From: Gammaproteobacteria bacterium
GTDB lineage: Bacteria; Pseudomonadota; Gammaproteobacteria; Eutrophobiales; Eutrophobiaceae
Length of the DNA stretch: 5,602 bases
Assembly (NCBI GenBank): GCA_016198885.1
Contig: JACQHV010000262.1
Coordinates: forward strand, 1-5,602
Direction: 5' to 3'
The position numbers were made by a program, and so were the translations under genes. The notes beneath the pieces are model-generated. The model did no database searches. It worked only from the letters and a program-made list of their open reading frames with translations, and was not told the origin of the DNA. Positions 1 to 5,602 of this stretch are shown here, piece by piece. Positions within the stretch are counted from its first letter, which is position 1. Every line of letters begins with the position of its first letter.

Positions 1-309
1 ACCTGACACTATCCAGCGCCCGTCGATGAGTTTTGTATACATCACTCCCAGTGGTGCGCCAATCATACCCCCGATAATAAAGACGACCGCAGGTTGCCAT
101 AAAAGCAAATGTTCTTTTACTGTCTGAACAGCCCCAATCAGCGCCGTCACCGCCACCGTAGCAAGCGAGATGTGCACTGCTTGCACTGGGGGCAGTCCGA
201 TCCCGTAAATCAGTAAAGGGACGGCAAAAATTGAACCACCGCCACCGGTCAATCCCAGGGAGAGACCAATGACAATGCCAAAAAAAGCAGTTAACACAAT
301 TTCAATCAT
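1..309 (-). CDS. TauE/SafE (TSUP) family sulfite/anion exporter, N-terminal part; runs off the left edge
   Basis: Reading the minus strand from the ATG at 309-307 gives 103 uninterrupted codons that leave the window at base 1, so the C-terminal half or more is missing. The product is very hydrophobic. It has a helix at about residues 4-20, the motif GLTGGGGSIFAVPLL at 19-33, a helix at about 46-64 and another at about 72-92 (FIIGGMIGAPLG at 77-88). A Gly-rich GxTGGGG turn followed by a Pro in the first helix pair is the hallmark of the TSUP family. These inner-membrane proteins export or import small sulfur-containing anions (sulfite, sulfoacetate, thiosulfate) or other organic anions. The specific substrate cannot be read from this fragment. 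The start is firm: the codon just before the ATG is an in-frame TGA. No good Shine-Dalgarno sequence is visible. The gene is divergent from the one starting at 389. Family assignment is confident; substrate is unknown. Confidence 0.88.
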   Translation of the reverse strand, partial: MIEIVLTAFFGIVIGLSLGLTGGGGSIFAVPLLIYGIGLPPVQAVHISLATVAVTALIGAVQTVKEHLLLWQPAVVFIIGGMIGAPLGVMYTKLIDGRWIVSG

Positions 310-373
310 TCACATCGCAGAATCATTAATATGGATTTACAAAACATCGATAAATACAACCCGGTTGCCTTTT

Positions 374-383
374 CATTATAATG
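374..383. promoter_or_regulatory. 10-bp palindrome containing TATAAT on both strands; candidate shared -10 element
   Basis: CATTATAATG is a perfect palindrome in the 79-bp gap between the divergent TSUP gene and the membrane-protein gene. It places a consensus TATAAT on the plus strand (377-382) and on the minus strand (bases 380-375). On the plus strand the predicted transcription start, about 7 nt downstream, would fall on or next to the ATG at 389. That would explain why this gene has no Shine-Dalgarno sequence. No convincing -35 hexamer lies 16-18 nt away on either strand, so promoter activity is only inferred. Confidence 0.3.
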
Positions 384-388
384 TATCG

Positions 389-934
389 ATGTCCACGCTC
401 GAATCAATACTCAGGTATTTCTACGCTGCAACCCTTTTCATTGATCCGGATGGTGGTCTGTTGCTTGCCAGTTCCAGAGAACGCATCCTTGCCTGGGGCC
501 TGACATTCTGCATTATCGCCTTTATCAGTTTTATCCTCTGGCAACTGAAAATCGCAAAACGAACATCACGCGGGACCTTCTATGCAACGCTGCTCATTCC
601 ACTCCTGATTATCCCTTCGCTCAAACAAGAACGGATTCATGTCACTGAGGATCAGATTACTATTCACTCCGGATACTGGTTCTATCCCACGACGGATATC
701 ATCGATCTGTCTGAGCTGGATCATATTCGCCAGGAAGTAAAACCCTATACGCTGGCCAATCTTATCGGGGAAGAGGATATCATATGGAATATCCATCATA
801 AGGACGGGCAGAAAAATGTTCACGATCTTAATGGATTTTTCAACGACCACCGCAAGACAGTGGCCGTATTTCTGCGTGACCATGGCCGGAATGTTAATTA
901 TTTGCCTTATCTTGATTGCGCAGTGGAATGTTAA
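389..934 (+). CDS. Hypothetical two-helix membrane protein with a probable beta-rich (PH-like) C-terminal domain
   Basis: I do not recognise this 181-residue protein. It has two membrane segments, at about residues 33-52 (WGLTFCIIAFISFILW) and 63-78 (TFYATLLIPLLIIPSL). A soluble domain of about 100 residues then begins KQERIHVTEDQITIHSGYW. Its short alternating beta-strand pattern (ITIHSGYWFYP, then DIIDLSELDHIRQEV) resembles bacterial PH-like domains that follow paired helices; this is inference from pattern only. The open frame extends back to an ATG at 269. That start would run through the divergent TSUP gene, and residues before 389 look like non-coding sequence, so ATG 389 is preferred. 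There is no Shine-Dalgarno upstream, but a TATAAT lies 6 nt before the ATG, allowing leaderless translation. The stop is 5 nt before the reductase start, so the two are probably co-transcribed. Confidence 0.65.
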   Translation: MSTLESILRYFYAATLFIDPDGGLLLASSRERILAWGLTFCIIAFISFILWQLKIAKRTSRGTFYATLLIPLLIIPSLKQERIHVTEDQITIHSGYWFYPTTDIIDLSELDHIRQEVKPYTLANLIGEEDIIWNIHHKDGQKNVHDLNGFFNDHRKTVAVFLRDHGRNVNYLPYLDCAVEC

Positions 935-939
935 AGAAG

Positions 940-1800
940 ATGCACAGACAAAGACAATTAGGCAATACCGGAAAGCAGGTTACGGTAATCGGGCTGGGAG
1001 CAATGCCTTTATCTCTGGACACCCGCCCGGATGAAACCACTGCCATAGAGGTAATTACCGCATTTATTGAAGGCGGCGGCAATTTTATCGATACCGCGAA
1101 TGTGTATTGCATTGATGATAACGATGTCGGGCACAATGAACACCTGATACACAAGGCATTAGCGAAACTCGGCAAGCTCGATGATATTATCGTCGCAACC
1201 AAAGGTGGTCTCAGACGGCCGAAGGGTGGATGGGATACAGATGCCAGCCCGAAGTGGCTCAGGGCATCCTGTGAAAAGAGTCTCAAGGATCTCAATGCCG
1301 AGTGCATATTCCTCTATCAGTTGCACGCACCCGATCCCAATGTGCCGCTGATGGAATCGGTGGGTGAACTGGCGCGCTTGAAACTCGAAGGAAAGATCAA
1401 ACATATCGGTCTGTCCAATGTAAATACCCGGGAAATCCGCGTCGCCTTGTCTGTCACTCAGATATTGTCAGTGCAAAACCGCTGCAACGTGCTGGAGAAA
1501 AAATCTTTCAAGAATGGCGTTGTTGAACTGTGTGCCAGGGAAGGGATTGTTTTCATCCCACACAGTCCCGTTGGCGGACATTTTGATCATGTGAAACTCG
1601 CAACAAATAAAAACATCAAGAAGATTGCAGATAAACACGGCGTATCTGTTTACCAGATCGCACTTGCCTGGTTATTGCATAAAGGTGAACACATTCTCCC
1701 CATCCCGGGGGCCAGTAAAGTCAGCAGTATTACTGACAGTTTAAAGGCAGTGAATGTGGAACTTGATCAGGATGACCTCTATATGCTTGATCAACTTTAA
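940..1800 (+). CDS. Aldo/keto reductase (NADPH-dependent oxidoreductase)
   Basis: This 286-residue protein belongs to the aldo/keto reductase superfamily. These are cytoplasmic (alpha/beta)8 barrels that reduce aldehydes and ketones, usually with NADPH. It opens with the usual strand RQLGNTGKQVTVIGLGAMPL (residues 5-24). The whole catalytic tetrad is visible: Asp51 and Tyr56 in NFIDTANVY, Lys88 in IIVATKGG and His129 in LYQLHAPDP. GLSNV follows at 157-161, VQN at 178-180 and the cofactor phosphate-binding loop PIPGASKVSSI at 254-264. Length is normal for the shorter bacterial members. The start is ambiguous: TTG 916 and ATG 928 are also in frame. ATG 940 is chosen because homologues begin only a few residues before RQLG. 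ATG 928 would overlap the upstream stop by 7 nt. No clean Shine-Dalgarno decides between them. The physiological substrate cannot be predicted, and there is no clear functional link to the downstream TRAP operon. Confidence 0.93.
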   Translation: MHRQRQLGNTGKQVTVIGLGAMPLSLDTRPDETTAIEVITAFIEGGGNFIDTANVYCIDDNDVGHNEHLIHKALAKLGKLDDIIVATKGGLRRPKGGWDTDASPKWLRASCEKSLKDLNAECIFLYQLHAPDPNVPLMESVGELARLKLEGKIKHIGLSNVNTREIRVALSVTQILSVQNRCNVLEKKSFKNGVVELCAREGIVFIPHSPVGGHFDHVKLATNKNIKKIADKHGVSVYQIALAWLLHKGEHILPIPGASKVSSITDSLKAVNVELDQDDLYMLDQL

Positions 1801-1813
1801 TTAAAATTCTGTC

Positions 1814-1853
1814 CTGTAATTCATTTGTAAGTCAATTGTAAGACGACTGTAGG
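1814..1853 (+). promoter_or_regulatory. Four direct heptamer repeats at an 11-nt period; candidate OmpR/PhoB-family regulator binding site
   Basis: Four related heptamers start exactly 11 nt apart: CTGTAAT (1814), TTGTAAG (1825), TTGTAAG (1836) and CTGTAGG (1847). The first two 4-nt spacers are also alike (TCAT, TCAA). Direct 7-mers with 4-nt spacers, one per helical turn, are the known arrangement for winged-helix response regulators of the OmpR/PhoB family. The core TGT(A/C)A resembles the Pho box half-site CTGTCAT. The array lies about 107-146 bp upstream of the TatT-type gene, so it most likely controls the TRAP operon. The identity of the regulator is inference. The last repeat ends about 20 nt before weak -10-like sequences (TATCTA 1873, TATATT 1877), farther than in classical Pho promoters. 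Confidence 0.5.
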
Positions 1854-1866
1854 TAGTCCTCTTGCG
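1837..1866 (+). terminator. Imperfect hairpin downstream of the aldo/keto reductase; weak terminator candidate
   Basis: AAGACGACT (1840-1848) pairs with AGTCCTCTT (1855-1863) with one C-C mismatch. In RNA, G-U and G-C pairs could extend the stem to 1837-1866 and close the loop to TAGG. It begins 36 nt after the reductase stop codon, a reasonable place for a terminator. The following bases (CTCCCCTATC) are not a U-tract, and the nearest T run is at 1881-1884, so it is not a canonical intrinsic terminator. The left arm also contains the third phased heptamer and the loop side the fourth, so the symmetry may instead belong to the regulatory site. Confidence 0.25.
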
Positions 1867-1900
1867 CTCCCCTATCTATATTTTGACGCAATGTATTTGA

Positions 1901-1926
1901 ACCCTGCTCCATTAATACAACAGGGT
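1901..1926. promoter_or_regulatory. 26-bp dyad (ACCCTG-N14-CAGGGT centred on ATTAAT); candidate operator
   Basis: ACCCTG at 1901-1906 and CAGGGT at 1921-1926 are perfect inverted repeats. Their centre (1913.5) coincides with the centre of the palindrome ATTAAT at 1911-1916. In all, 10 of 13 position pairs are complementary. The half-sites are 20 bp apart centre to centre, about two helical turns, as expected for a dimeric regulator. It sits 33 nt upstream of the TatT-type start codon, where a bound repressor could block transcription. A 5'-UTR stem-loop is an alternative, although a 14-nt loop on a 6-bp stem would be weak. No regulator gene is present in the window to match it. Confidence 0.4.
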
Positions 1927-1959
1927 CCCAAAGCGTCGTTTGAATGAGGGGAAAACGAG

Positions 1960-2919
1960 ATGCAGGTAACACACGATAACTTTGGCGGACGTGTTTATAT
2001 GGTTTTGCGCCGGGTTAGTACAGTCACTACGTTACTTGTCGCAATAGTTATCAGCATCACTGGCTGCTCAATCCGGCATTTTGCTACAACCCAGCTCGCG
2101 GACGCACTCGCAGAAAGCGGTACCGTCTATGCGTCGGATGAAGATATTGATCTTGTCGGTGCGGCAACACCCTTCGGGCTCAAGACCATTGAATCACTAC
2201 TGGAAAGCACACCAGATCATCGCGGACTGCTTCTGTCTGCCGCAAAGGGCTTCACCCAGTATGCATATGCCTACGTGCAACTTCCCGCAGATGAACTGGA
2301 ACATTACGACATTACTGCAGCATATGCACAGCGTGAGCGGGCGCGGCGGTTGTATCTGCGGGCGCGAGACTACGGCCTGCGTGGCCTGGCTGTTTTACAT
2401 CCGGATTTTATTGAACGGTTGCGTATCGACCCGCGAGCGGCTGCAGCTGCAACACAGCCCGATGACGTCGCACTGATGTACTGGACTGGTGTTGCATGGG
2501 CCGCAGCTATTTCGCTCGGCAAGGATGATCCCTTCCTTTTGGCCGATCTGCCTGCCATGGAAGCACTTATGATGCGCGCCTGCGAGATTGATGAAAAATT
2601 CGACAACGGTGCTTTGCATGTATTTCTTATCAGTTATGAAATGAGCCGCAGCACTATAGTGCCAGATGCAGTGCAACGTGCTCGCGATCATTTTGACCGC
2701 GCCCTGGAACTTTCGAAAGGCATGCAGGCAGCGCCCTACGTGGCATTGGCGGAAACTGTTGCAATCAAGGAACAGAACCGCAACGAATTTACAAATCTTC
2801 TCAATCAGGCACTTGAAATCAATGTTGATACACGCCCTGACTGGAGACTCACCAACCTGATCATGCAACGCCGTGCACGGTGGTTGCAGGCCAGAACAGA
2901 TGAATATTTCACGGAGTAA
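1960..2919 (+). CDS. TRAP transporter T-component (TatT-type) lipoprotein
   Basis: This 319-residue protein matches the TRAP transporter T-component family, typified by Treponema pallidum TatT (Tp0956), an alpha-helical TPR-like lipoprotein that partners the TRAP binding protein. Family-like stretches are ARRLYLRARDYGLRGL (128-143), MYWTGVAWAAAISLGKDDP (173-191), DLPAMEALMMRACEIDE (196-212), GALHVFLISYEMSR (217-230), AAPYVALAE (257-265) and IMQRRARWL (301-309). A lipoprotein signal is clear: Arg17-Arg18, hydrophobic core 22-33 and lipobox ITGC with lipidated Cys36. Ser37 at the +2 position would favour outer-membrane sorting under the E. coli Lol rule (inference). ATG 1960 has a Shine-Dalgarno-like GAGGGG at 1946-1951, 8 nt upstream. 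ATG 1999 would give a more typical short signal peptide and is a real alternative. It is the first gene of the TRAP operon and ends 7 nt before the binding-protein gene. Confidence 0.9.
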   Translation: MQVTHDNFGGRVYMVLRRVSTVTTLLVAIVISITGCSIRHFATTQLADALAESGTVYASDEDIDLVGAATPFGLKTIESLLESTPDHRGLLLSAAKGFTQYAYAYVQLPADELEHYDITAAYAQRERARRLYLRARDYGLRGLAVLHPDFIERLRIDPRAAAAATQPDDVALMYWTGVAWAAAISLGKDDPFLLADLPAMEALMMRACEIDEKFDNGALHVFLISYEMSRSTIVPDAVQRARDHFDRALELSKGMQAAPYVALAETVAIKEQNRNEFTNLLNQALEINVDTRPDWRLTNLIMQRRARWLQARTDEYFTE

Positions 2920-2926
2920 ATAAAAC

Positions 2927-3967
2927 ATGATTTCCATGAAAAAAACAGTAAAACACTCTCGTCTATTTTCCATGCTGCTTTTGATAGTTCTGGTTACAGC
3001 AACTACACCACGTGTTTTCGCAGCCGAGTCAATGAATATCAAACTTGCGACCGTCGCCCCCAAAGGTTCCATATATCACCGTGTGATCCAGGAAATGGGG
3101 GCTGCCTGGCAAAGTGCGCAGGGCGGTAATTCACGCTTTATTATCTATCCGGACGGTACACAGGGGACAGAAGCGAATACCGTCAGGCGCATGCGTATCG
3201 GACAACTTGATGCAGCGATGTTGTCCGTGGCCGGCCTCAAAGAAATTGATGAATCCGTTACAGCGCTTCAGTTCATGCCGCTGATGTTCCGTTCCTGGGA
3301 TGAATTTGATTTTGTTCATGAGCATGTGCGAGCGGAACTGGAGCAACGGTTGCACGAAAAAGGATTCGTGGTGTTATTCTGGGGAGAAGGCGGCTGGGTA
3401 CAGTTCTTTTCAACGACATCACGGCTGACTCCGGAGGATTATAAAACCGCCAGGATTTTTCAATGGTCGGGTAACCCAGCGCAGGTTGGCTTAATGAAGT
3501 CTCTGGATTATCACCCCGTAGTCCTTGAGCTTTCAGACATCCTGACCTCCCTGCAGACCGGCATGATCGACGTGGTGCCGGTTGCCCCCATGTGGGCCCT
3601 TGCCTTTCAGCTCTACGGAAAAACCACACACATGCTGCGCATGAACTGGGTGCCTATTGTAGGCGCAACCGTGATCACCAACAGTGCCTGGGAGGCCATG
3701 CGGCCTGAGGCGCGGGACGCCTTGCGTAATGCGGCACTCAAGGCAGGCATAACGTTGCGCGAACACCGTTCTGATCAGGACGAAAATACCATCAGGGCCA
3801 TGCAGACACGTGGACTCACGGTACACCACCCTACGCCGGAGATTGAGCAACAGTGGCAGGAAACGATCCGCGAGGTATGGCCACTCGTACGCGGCGGGAT
3901 GGTGCCGGCGGACAAATTTGATCAGGTGGTTCAATTACTGGCCGAATACCGGGCGCAAAAACCATGA
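2927..3967 (+). CDS. dctP: TRAP transporter periplasmic solute-binding protein, DctP family (TatT-associated type)
   Basis: This 346-residue protein is the extracytoplasmic receptor of a TRAP transporter and delivers solute to the DctQM permease. A Sec signal peptide is visible: Lys5-Lys6, hydrophobic core about 16-25, and cleavage probably after the VFA at 30-32. There is no lipobox, so the protein should be soluble in the periplasm. The DctP fold is shown by MNIKLATVAPKGSIYHRVIQEM (36-57), the TQGTEANTVRRMRIGQLDAAM stretch (78-98), LTPEDYKTARIFQW (167-180) and LTSLQTGMIDVVPVAP (206-221). The first and third stretches are typical of family ends of beta strands. In acid-binding relatives the 171-179 region normally reads like DLKGLKIRV with a carboxylate-binding Arg; here Phe178 appears in its place. 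GGAG at 2913-2916, 10 nt upstream, supports ATG 2927 over ATG 2936. The stop overlaps the permease start (ATGA), indicating translational coupling. Confidence 0.94.
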   Translation: MISMKKTVKHSRLFSMLLLIVLVTATTPRVFAAESMNIKLATVAPKGSIYHRVIQEMGAAWQSAQGGNSRFIIYPDGTQGTEANTVRRMRIGQLDAAMLSVAGLKEIDESVTALQFMPLMFRSWDEFDFVHEHVRAELEQRLHEKGFVVLFWGEGGWVQFFSTTSRLTPEDYKTARIFQWSGNPAQVGLMKSLDYHPVVLELSDILTSLQTGMIDVVPVAPMWALAFQLYGKTTHMLRMNWVPIVGATVITNSAWEAMRPEARDALRNAALKAGITLREHRSDQDENTIRAMQTRGLTVHHPTPEIEQQWQETIREVWPLVRGGMVPADKFDQVVQLLAEYRAQKP

Positions 3968-5602
3968 TATCCGTCCCATTGGATCCAGTGGCAACTTCGA
4001 CTGTCAGAATCAGGTCGTTTGCAACATGGGCGGCTGGCCAGGCAATCGCAGTCGAGGATTTGTTCGTAGCCCTGGCGCTTGCTGCAATGATGCTGCTGCC
4101 GATCGCAGAAATGGTATTGCGGGCATTGTTTGAAGTCGGGATCGAAAACATCAATTCACTGGTGCAACACATTACTCTGGCAGTTGCAACGATTGGTGCA
4201 GCAGTCGCCGCACGTGAGAAACGCCTGCTTGCATTTGCAGGGATCAGTTTCTTACCCAAAAAAGCAGAACAATATGCACGATTTTTCAGTAATACTGTTG
4301 CTGCCGTAATTTGCGTGGTGTTGTTTGTCTCCAGCCTGGGTTTCGTCGAGACAGAACGTGCGGCAAACATCATCCTTGCCTACGGTGTCCCGGTCTGGAT
4401 GGCACAACTCTCACTCCCGGTTGCCTTCGCCCTGATAACAATACACATGATAAATGGCGCGTCAAAAGGCATGCTTGATATGGTTTTCAGTGTATGCATG
4501 GGCATAGCACTATTAGTCTTTCTGAAAAGTACGCCGGTTCCGTCTTCAGGGATCCTTATCATAATGTTTGTACTCTTGTTGTGCGCAGCCATACTCGGTG
4601 CGCCAGTATTTGCAGTAGTTGCCGGAGCCGCTCTTATTCTCATGTGGTCTCATGGTATACCACTGGCAGCCATGGTCCTTGATCATTACAGTTTGGTCTC
4701 AAATCATCTCCTTCCTTCCATTCCCTTGTTTACGCTGGCTGGATATTTTCTCGCGGAAAGCAGGGCGCCGCACCGTCTGATTGAATTATTTGACGCCTGC
4801 TTTGGAAGGTTACCGGGCGGCCCGGTCATTGCAACAGTTTTGGCTGCAACCTTTTTCACCTCCTTTACCGGTGCATCCGGCGTAGCCATCCTCGCGCTCG
4901 GCGGGCTCATGATGCCGTTGCTTGTTGGATCCGGATATCGCGAGCAAAGATCGCTGGGTCTGATAACCGGGGGAGGTTCTGCAGGTGTGCTGCTGATGCC
5001 GGCCCTGCCGCTTATCCTCTATGCCATTATCGCCAACATCACTATTGAAGAAATGTTTCTGGCCGGCCTGCTGCCGGCAATGCTCATGTTCACTATTACC
5101 GTCTTGTGGGGGATTCGTATGCAATCTTCAGTTAAAGGGGGTGTGTCAACCTCATTTAATACAAAACGCGCACTGAACTCTGTCTGGGCAGCCAAGTGGG
5201 AGTTGTTTCTACCCCTTGTCCTGATGTCAGGCATGTTCAGCGGCAAGATGACTCCGCTCGAAGCTTCGGCAATGACAGCGTTCTATGCATTCATTGTAGA
5301 GGTGGTAATTCATCGTGACCTGTCGATGCACGAAGATGTGCCGCGTGTACTGGTTGATTGCGGAATGCTTGTTGGCGGGATACTGCTCATTCTCGGGGTG
5401 GCGCTGGGGTTAACCAATTACATGGTTGACGCCCAGATTTCCGAAATAGTAGTGGAATGGGTAAGACAGTCCGTAGAAAAGCCCTGGATTTTTCTGCTGG
5501 CGCTGAACGGATTTCTTCTGGTGATAGGTTGTTTCATCGATATTTATTCGGCCATTATTGTATTGGCACCACTCATCGCACCCATCGGGCTGGCCTATGG
5601 CG
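3964..5602 (+). CDS. dctQM: TRAP transporter fused permease, DctQ-DctM (small plus large subunit), 3' end cut by the window
   Basis: The frame opens at the ATG of the ATGA overlap with dctP and stays open for 546 codons to the right edge. About residues 30-185 form the DctQ-like small subunit: four hydrophobic helices, with AAREKRLLAF (82-91) between the second and third. After a linker the DctM-like large subunit starts near 195. It shows GAPVFAVVAGAALI (212-225), PLFTLAGYFLAES (254-266), SFTGASGVAILALGGLMMP (300-318), GLITGGGSAGVLLMPALP (332-349) and GCFIDIYSAIIVLAPLIAPIG (522-542). The Gly/Ser-rich hairpin loops of the two DctM halves form the ion and substrate path in TRAP structures. The protein imports solute delivered by DctP using an electrochemical ion gradient, usually sodium. 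Many TRAP systems encode Q and M separately; here they are one chain. The last motif seen is near the usual DctM C-terminus, so probably fewer than 100 residues are missing. Confidence 0.94.
   Translation, partial: MISVPLDPVATSTVRIRSFATWAAGQAIAVEDLFVALALAAMMLLPIAEMVLRALFEVGIENINSLVQHITLAVATIGAAVAAREKRLLAFAGISFLPKKAEQYARFFSNTVAAVICVVLFVSSLGFVETERAANIILAYGVPVWMAQLSLPVAFALITIHMINGASKGMLDMVFSVCMGIALLVFLKSTPVPSSGILIIMFVLLLCAAILGAPVFAVVAGAALILMWSHGIPLAAMVLDHYSLVSNHLLPSIPLFTLAGYFLAESRAPHRLIELFDACFGRLPGGPVIATVLAATFFTSFTGASGVAILALGGLMMPLLVGSGYREQRSLGLITGGGSAGVLLMPALPLILYAIIANITIEEMFLAGLLPAMLMFTITVLWGIRMQSSVKGGVSTSFNTKRALNSVWAAKWELFLPLVLMSGMFSGKMTPLEASAMTAFYAFIVEVVIHRDLSMHEDVPRVLVDCGMLVGGILLILGVALGLTNYMVDAQISEIVVEWVRQSVEKPWIFLLALNGFLLVIGCFIDIYSAIIVLAPLIAPIGLAYG

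Noticed and set aside
269..388. Upstream extension of the membrane-protein frame to ATG 269
   Set aside because: It would overlap the clearly real divergent TSUP coding sequence by 41 bp and cross the intergenic gap. The added 40 residues show no domain or signal character.
916..939. TTG 916 or ATG 928 as the aldo/keto reductase start
   Set aside because: Both overlap the upstream gene and add residues beyond the usual family N-terminus. ATG 928 cannot be fully excluded.
816..1034. 72-codon plus-strand frame bridging the membrane protein and the reductase
   Set aside because: It overlaps both better-supported genes in another frame. The hydrophobic stretch is only the shifted reading of their coding sequence.
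1814..1853. CRISPR-like or iteron-like array
   Set aside because: The units are only 7 nt with 4-nt spacers. There are no cas or replication-initiator genes, and the geometry fits a response-regulator site far better.
1883..1888. TTGACG as a -35 element for the TRAP operon
   Set aside because: It matches 5 of 6 consensus bases, but no -10-like hexamer is found 16-18 nt downstream. The AT-rich ATTAAT at 1911 is too far (22-nt spacer).
2395..3072. 225-codon open frame on the minus strand across tatT and the start of dctP
   Set aside because: It lies antisense to two confidently recognised genes. Its Cys/His-rich, low-order translation has no family features, so it is a shadow frame.
3533..4373. 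Antisense open frames of 133 and 180 codons opposite dctP and dctQM
   Set aside because: Compositionally biased translations opposite well-supported genes; no start context or family motif.

Overview
The window is an ordinary-looking, gene-dense bacterial chromosome segment of moderate GC content. It has Sec and lipoprotein export signals, tight gene spacing and ATGA stop/start coupling. The protein families (TSUP transporter, TatT-associated TRAP transporter) and the lipoprotein style point to a Gram-negative bacterium. A gammaproteobacterium or a relative is my best guess, but no marker gene is present to prove it. No RNA gene, mobile element or CRISPR array was found.

Left end, minus strand (1-309): the first 103 residues of a TauE/SafE-type (TSUP) anion exporter, which continues beyond the window. 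A 79-bp divergent intergenic gap (310-388) holds a perfect 10-bp palindrome that contains TATAAT on both strands. Left-centre, plus strand (389-1800): a small unrecognised two-helix membrane protein with a probable beta-rich C-terminal domain. It is followed almost immediately by an aldo/keto reductase with a complete catalytic tetrad.

The intergenic region 1801-1959 is unusually structured. It contains four heptamers related to YTGTARK at an exact 11-nt period, the geometry of OmpR/PhoB-family response-regulator sites. An imperfect hairpin overlaps the last heptamer. A separate 26-bp dyad (10 of 13 pairs matched) lies just upstream of the next gene.

Right half, plus strand (1960-5602): a three-gene TRAP transporter operon. 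It encodes a TatT-type (T-component) lipoprotein, a DctP-type periplasmic binding protein, and a fused DctQ-DctM membrane permease that is cut by the right edge. The expected working is that DctP captures the solute in the periplasm, DctQM imports it using an ion gradient, and TatT partners DctP from a membrane anchor. At the place where acid-binding DctP proteins usually carry the carboxylate-clamping arginine, this protein appears to have Phe178. Together with TatT this suggests a non-classical, perhaps hydrophobic, substrate. No wholly new system is evident. The most interesting items are the phased regulatory repeats and dyad in front of this poorly understood class of TRAP transporter.
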